64,000 nt of DNA, from positions 530,466 to 594,465 of the forward strand of contig JAJEKV010000159.1 in assembly GCA_021234155.1 (NCBI GenBank). The letters are read 5' to 3'. The translations under genes and the position numbers were made by a program. Numbering within the stretch: position 1 is the stretch's first letter; every line of letters starts with the position of its first letter. Source of the DNA: Isoetes taiwanensis. Taxonomy: Eukaryota > Streptophyta > Lycopodiopsida > Isoetales > Isoetaceae. Below, piece by piece: positions 58,829-64,000 of this stretch. Below the pieces are notes generated by a model that searched no databases, was not told the origin of the DNA, and saw nothing but the letters and a program-made list of their open reading frames with translations.

Positions 58829-59066
58829 TGAAGCAAATGGTGCCATTTCGTAAAACTGTCTCATAAATTGAACTAGAAAATTGCATAAAACCCTTCAAAG
58901 GTCATAGATAGAAGTGGAGGTCTTTAAATGGCGCCATACCACTCGATGAAGTAAAATATTTAATTCAAAATTCTACTTTGTAAAAATATCCCACTTTGTA
59001 TTCTATCTATTCTATTTGCCTACTATCTATCTATGTCAAACCCAACATTGCAGAATGTAAACAAGT

Positions 59067-59731
59067 CCAAACGGGCGCTTTGCATCAAAAGGAAGATATT
59101 ATCCGATTCAATATCTAGCACCGGTAAAGATGACATAATGCGAATCAACCTATTATGGTTCCTCGATTTGAACCCGTTTCTATTATACTTATTCTATTTA
59201 CGAAAATGAATACGTAAAAGGAGCAAGAAACAACCCTCAAACAAAGGCTTATGGGGCCCGATACAAGAATCTATCCAAATAAGCATGTTCTATCTAGCCT
59301 CAATCGCTTAAAAGCTCAATGAAAAGCCCAAACGGCGCCGCTTTGTTTGCTCTTTAACCAAGCTTTCATTTATTTACAAGATCAAATGAGAGAGCTAGAG
59401 ATCTTTCAAATAGCATCGCGAAACTTTCAAATGAATACATTCGAAGTCTTTCAAACAAAGATCGCTAAACATTCAAATGAATACCGCTAAACAAAGACTG
59501 CTAAATGTGATCTTTCAAATGAATACATTCGAAAGTCAAATCACCAATACATTCGATGATGACATGAAAGAAGAATTTTTGGAAGGACCTAAACGATGCC
59601 CTTTCAATACAACAAGTTCCAAATGGCGCCGTTTGCTCAAGAAACGAATGCTCTAGAAACGAAATGCTCAAGAAAAGAATGCTCTAGATATGCTCTGGAT
59701 AATGTACTAATCCCAAACGGCTACCGCTTTG
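59067..59731. repeat. Dispersed AACGGCGCCGTTT-like palindromic words
   Basis: CC(A)AAACGG(C)GC(CG)CTTTG-type words occur at 59,067-59,083, 59,328-59,345, 59,618-59,638 and 59,712-59,731, with a weaker one at 58,924. Between them TCTTTCAAATGAATACATTCGAA-type text repeats at 59,403-59,530. GC-rich palindromes in an AT-rich background are unusual here. Confidence 0.55.
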
Positions 59732-59900
59732 AAAGTATCGACTAAGATGTCGCCGATTCAAGCTATTTCAACTTAAGTGCAAGGTGATTCAAAGTGATAT
59801 TTGTGTTGGAATTATGGTCATGCCTCATTTTCAGCATAAGCAACATTTGGTATAAGCCATAGTAGTCCATACTGGAACTCACACTCATCCCATTAGGCGT

Positions 59901-60176
59901 GTGGAAAGCAAGGAAGACATAAGTAGATTGCACTCAATTTTGCAGAACATGCCAGTTAGTTCCATTGGTAAATTTGGACCCAAACAGATGCAAAATGAAT
60001 TGGCCATGCAATTGGTGATTGCATATGTTCTTCCAACATCAGACATTGATCAAATTGAAATGTTGACAAGCGACAAGGTAGAAGAACTGTTGGAGCACGC
60101 CCGAGCCATTTTGGCCACGGCCATATTGCCCGAGAATTTTATTCCCATAACGCCTGGGCCAGGGCGCAAGAGTTAA
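59901..60176 (+). CDS. Small open frame, function unknown
   Basis: A 91-codon frame with balanced composition: RLHSILQNMPVSSIGKFG, a hydrophobic helix-like AMQLVIAYVLP, SDKVEELLEHARAILATAIL and the end GPGRKS. It reads like a folded alpha-helical protein or a single exon, not like repeat shadow. No ATG context or intron signal decides the start; text upstream of 59,901 in frame could extend it. The stop lies at the first copy of the palindrome array at 60,149-60,270, and the last codons overlap the array. I know no family for it. Confidence 0.35.
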   Translation: MESKEDISRLHSILQNMPVSSIGKFGPKQMQNELAMQLVIAYVLPTSDIDQIEMLTSDKVEELLEHARAILATAILPENFIPITPGPGRKS

Positions 60177-60270
60177 CACCCCGCCCGGAGGGTGTTATGA
60201 GTTTTCGCGGATAACGCCCTAGGGCGTTATGAGCCTTTGTGGTAACGGCCTAGGGCATTATGACTGTTTT
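60149..60270. repeat. Array of four palindromes, ~30-bp units
   Basis: ATAACGCCTGGGCCAGGGCG (60,149), TAACACCC..GGGTGTTATGAG (60,174), the perfect 20-bp palindrome ATAACGCCCTAGGGCGTTAT (60,211-60,230) and TAACGGCCTAGGGCATTATGA (60,242) follow one another. GGGTGTTA recurs at 60,295. Each unit ends TTATGA. Arms differ in sequence while complementarity is largely kept in units 2 to 4. Confidence 0.75.
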
Positions 60271-63154
60271 AGCCATAAAAACCCAAGGAGCAGGGTGTTA
60301 AGGAAATGGATAGATGATGCAAGAAAGAAAATAAACAATATTCTGATGACTATAACAACATCATGTATATGAAAAGTAAGTGTTGGTAACCATGGCTCAA
60401 AGTTTCCATACCAAACCCATGACAAAGATAATGATAGATGCTATATTTTTAAAATGTCAACCATTGGTCCTGGTAGTGGAATTGATTTAGTAAAACGTAA
60501 TGCAATCCTGGCCGATCTTGGCAACTCATGAGTGCATTTTGATCACGTTAAAAGAATACATAGATGGACTACATTGGCATGTCATGTGTATGATCCTATG
60601 TAAGTGACGACTTAATGTAGCCCTTTTGTTATATGAACTTTGTCTTAATATTAACTAATATAATGTTATCATATTACAGATTAAGAAGTTTGGTCACAAT
60701 AGCGCTTTTGATATGAAAAAAAGATGCCCAAATACAAAGAAAAATTCGAAAAAGTTGAATAAAGTGATGATATCTATAAGTTACGAGCCCGCTCAATTTC
60801 ATGGATTTATGGCGATGAAGCCCAGCAAATTGATAGCGCTTAGATATGTTTTGAGGGTAAAGAAGTGTGCAAAAAAAGAGTGCTCTTGTGTCTTTCACTT
60901 TGAACAAGGTATGCAAGAGGCAAAACAAGAAGCATCCTCAATCCGTATATAGAGATGAGTTTATAAAAAGTCTGTAGGAATGGAGAAACTCAGATAAACC
61001 AAATAAATTGTATCTTTTATATGACAGGTTGCCTTCTAGAGAAGGTTTCTCGCATCAAATGTCACGCATTATGCTCATGGATGGCCCCGGATGGCATCAA
61101 AGAGTGAGTCGATGGGAAAATCATATGAAAGCTTGTGCCTTAATAGAAGATGCTATGCATATACTAATTTGTCGAAAAGTAGACATGCAAGTTGGTTAGC
61201 AGTGTTACAAAAAAAAAACTCTATATGATGCTAATTTGTTTGATTTTAACGTAAGCTATCTTACAAAGTAGTAAATACAAGTCATACCTAACCTCATAAC
61301 TTTGTTGGATCAGGACAAAAAATATCTACACTTATATGATGCTAATTTGGGATTTAAAGGTAGATTTACAAAGTATTAAGAGTAAGGGAGGTCACCGATG
61401 CATAACTTATGTGAGATTAGACTATCGAATATTTACCAAGTGTGGTTCAAGTGGGAAATGATCAAACAATATTCAAGAGAAAAATGCATGAACAGCTTAT
61501 GCAGGTAAAAATGTACAAAATGATTAACAAAGGGCTGAGTTTGGAAACATATAGAATCCAAATGGAAGCAAGAAATACCCAGAATTTTGTTTTTCCCATA
61601 GAGAAAATTTCTTGTTGTAGTCAAAAATTTATTTGGGTCCTTAATTTTTTGCTTACGCTAATGACGTACAGAAATCTTTGATACCAACCGGGCCATTCAG
61701 AACAAATGATGATACGTAAAGTAAGATGTCAAGAGTGGTTTCGTGAATGGTAAAAATGTGACAAAATGATTAACAAAGGGCTATCATCAATGGTTGCACG
61801 CCATCTTATTATGGTACAAGGTCTTATAGGAGGAGGAACATGTGAGCAATTTTTTGGTTTTGTCCTCGACAACTACAGTGCACATGGTACCCAAATGTCG
61901 ATATGGTTTCCACACCCAATCGCCCTTTTGTGGCTCTGTACATGTGCTGGTGTCAAATTCAAGCCTCATGAGCTCGGTGACTTTGGAAAAGGGTGGCTAT
62001 AATCTGAAGGATTGAGTAGAACCACATACACCCGCCAAAATGAAGATGTTCAAGATGTTAACGGGGCCTTGGAAGTCAACACTCTATCATGAGACGCGAT
62101 GGTAAGCCGCAAACAGTAAGGATTAGACTTAGTAGAATTGCGTAACTGTAATTTGAGCAAAGCAAAGACATGGATGTCTCAGTTCTAAGTAATGTGATTG
62201 TTCATAAGAGACATGTGGAATTCGGTTTGAAATGAAAATGGCAATGCATATACTATTAGCATCAAGAAAGAGCCTTCATGCACATGTCCCGACATCGAAA
62301 CATGTTGCAAAGGGAAGCTTCATTCCATGCAAGCATATGTTCTACATCTTCCAAATGAGCTTCACACAGATCCCTCCATTGACATGTCCCTTCTCTAGCC
62401 AAGAGTTTAGTGATGATCTTTTGATAGCTTATTGCATGCCTTTTGGACTGCATATTTTGTCTTTGGATACCTTGTTGCATGTGTTTACTTACACTTTTAG
62501 TATAATACAATAATCACATTGTAGTACTTTTAATAGCTTTTAAATTGAGGGATAAAAGACCATAAGACCATTATAAAAAGGCCGCAAAAAAAATTGCACT
62601 CGAAAAAAGAGGCTAAAAATCAATGGCTCGTAAATGAAAGTAACTCTAGATGCACGCATTAGTACATCCATTTGAATACATCACGAAATCATAAGAAAAC
62701 CTTAGTGAAAAGCCGCATAAAAACACAAAAGAAAAACCCCCGTTATTATGCTACATATTAAGAAACAAAATTGATTGCAACTTCCACCATAGAAGTTTCG
62801 GACATGTGGCTGCTTCCCTTTGCTTGTCTGAAGTTAGTTTGGCTTGTAATGACTCCTTGCGTATTTTGATTTCCACCATCTCAAAGAGATAATTTTTGTT
62901 TTTTGCGGACAATCGTGGTGCTAATTCCGGGCTTAAGTAAAGATCAAGCGTTGAATTACAAATATAAGCACATAGAGATACATAATCATTATGTTCTAAA
63001 GTGGTTAAAAAGGTAGAAGTTAAGAAAAGTTTTTTTAATCGAGCTAGAGATCAACCGCAGGGGGGATATACATCTTGGTGATTGTGCATTTGATCTCACC
63101 CTCAAGGTACATGCTACTTATTTTGTTTTACAAAGAGATCAAGATTGTAGGGGA
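60271..63154. other. Unassigned stretch with local duplications
   Basis: The plus frame 60,713-60,952 (lysine-rich, KKCAKKECSCVFHFEQGMQE) and the next at 61,008-61,199 may be fragments of one decayed gene; I recognise no family. TATATGATGCTAATTTG recurs at 61,222 and 61,335, and CAAAATGATTAACAAAGGGC at 61,515 and 61,763. Frames 61,766-62,002 (+) and 62,232-62,513 (+) have no known motif. The rest is non-coding by appearance. Confidence 0.4.
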
Positions 63155-64000
63155 TGTTGGAATGTATTTATAATACATCCATACAATCTTAGCCTTTGTC
63201 TATTAATAGTTCATTGTCTATTGATAGCTCATGGAGCTAAAAAGGGTCTTTGCCTATTAGCCCTTCATCCCGGCCATTTTTATTCCTTTTGCATGTTATC
63301 TACACTTATATAATGCGCTTTCTATTTCTATTTTCTGCTTTTTGTCACACGTGTAATTTTACGCCGCAATCGCTTTGGATGTTTAGATGCCAATGATAAT
63401 TTTTTGACAATCTCCTCCTCGCGATTTTGATGCCCGCTATTGGCGAGCATGGCACGACCTCAAAATTTAGTGTTGTGGCATGGCGAAGCCATGGCAATAT
63501 GTAGAAAAAAAAAAGGTTATGACCATGAGATGCGGGTGCAGAGCTGAAACTCTCAGACTTGTGCTTTTTCAAACAAACTCGTTGGGCTTACCTTAAAGCC
63601 TAGTCTCCGCTTCGAGAGGTTTGATGATCCGAGCAAAATACCTCCTCAAGGCAAATGCGCTCGTGAATCGGCTTTGCTCTGGTGGGTCGGAATATTTATT
63701 TTCTAGTCTTTTCTAAAGCTTCACAAAGATTTCAGAGGGTAGGAGATGCACAGTCCGAATGCAACCTTTGGCCATTAGTTGTGGATTCGCGTGCCCTTCC
63801 CGCTTTGTGGAAAATTTATTTGGGCAAGGTATGCATGGCTATAATTTTTTTAGGACTCAAAAAATACCAATGCAAGGCCCCAATGTGAGAAGGGCAAGCA
63901 AGGAGGGCAACTTGATCACCGGAATCGATATTTTTCGTGAGACCGGTCGTGGTATTTATTTCTTTTTCCTCGATAACCTATGTTTTCCACGCATTCAACC
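63155..64000 (+). repeat. Possible copia-type LTR start, running to the window end
   Basis: TGTTGGAATGTATTTATAATACATCC begins at 63,155, preceded by ATTGTAGGGGA, which is the polypurine-tract/LTR junction style of many plant Ty1/copia elements (TGTTGGAA...). The LTR's 3' end and a partner copy are not visible in the window. No coding pol lies within 1 kb upstream, so it could be a solo LTR. Confidence 0.35.

Noticed and set aside
61433-61681. Overlapping frames on both strands with possible transposase look
   Set aside because: No DDE or BED motif could be found, and the text is partly duplicated at 61.76 kb.

Overview
The window looks like nuclear DNA of a flowering plant: AT-rich, almost gene-free and built mainly from decayed retrotransposons. 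Evidence for a plant is the tRNA-iMet primer sites (the text TGGTATCAGAGC is intact at 24,708), a Ty3/gypsy chromovirus with LTR ends TGTGA...CA, a Ty1/copia element, LINE debris and a plant-type FCP1-like phosphatase pseudogene. I cannot name the species. No bacterial operon, rRNA or CRISPR structure is present. Nearly every coding region is broken by frameshifts and stops, so long open frames are rare and most short open frames mean nothing.

Layout. 1-3,774: unassigned DNA with one 290-bp repeat that recurs at 12.5 kb. 3,775-6,934: a compact minus-strand LTR element that carries only gag (TR-GAG type), with two ~745-bp LTRs, primer site and polypurine tract. 6,935-16,400: non-coding DNA with a tRNA-like SINE head (8.05 kb), a minus-strand LTR relic (8.6-10.3 kb), a possible terminal exon (10.5 kb) and many short tandem repeats. 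16,400-23,400: a 1.1-kb tandem duplication followed by a ~2-kb duplication whose copies are separated by a minus-strand LINE 3' end. 23,840-24,360: a 232-bp tandem duplication containing an exon-like reading frame.

24,550-48,260: the most interesting part. It reads as an older chromovirus (primer site 24,708; first ORF 25,273; second ORF 32,115-33,814; gag 47,510-48,260) split by a second, 13.2-kb element of the same family (34,243-47,432), which has two 1.54-kb LTRs, two extra ORFs before gag, then gag, protease, reverse transcriptase, RNase H, integrase and a chromodomain. Three of the extra ORFs are each preceded by palindromic ~70-bp hairpins repeated every ~190-200 bp, then a TATA box, then an ATG 110-118 bp later. 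This looks like a family with internal promoters driving separate accessory genes.

48,463-49,136 is an intron-free pseudogene of a FCP1/SCP-like HAD phosphatase. 50.4-51.9 kb and 56.7-57.9 kb hold minus-strand coding-like fragments I do not recognise. Between them lies a plus-strand Ty1/copia element (52.9-55.4 kb) whose reverse transcriptase has YVGD in place of YVDD. 58.5-64 kb is mostly unassigned, with an array of palindromes at 60.15-60.27 kb and a copia-like LTR start at 63,155.

Homologous copies inside the window often differ by short clusters and small indels. This may be age or base-calling error; every broken frame here should be read with that in mind.
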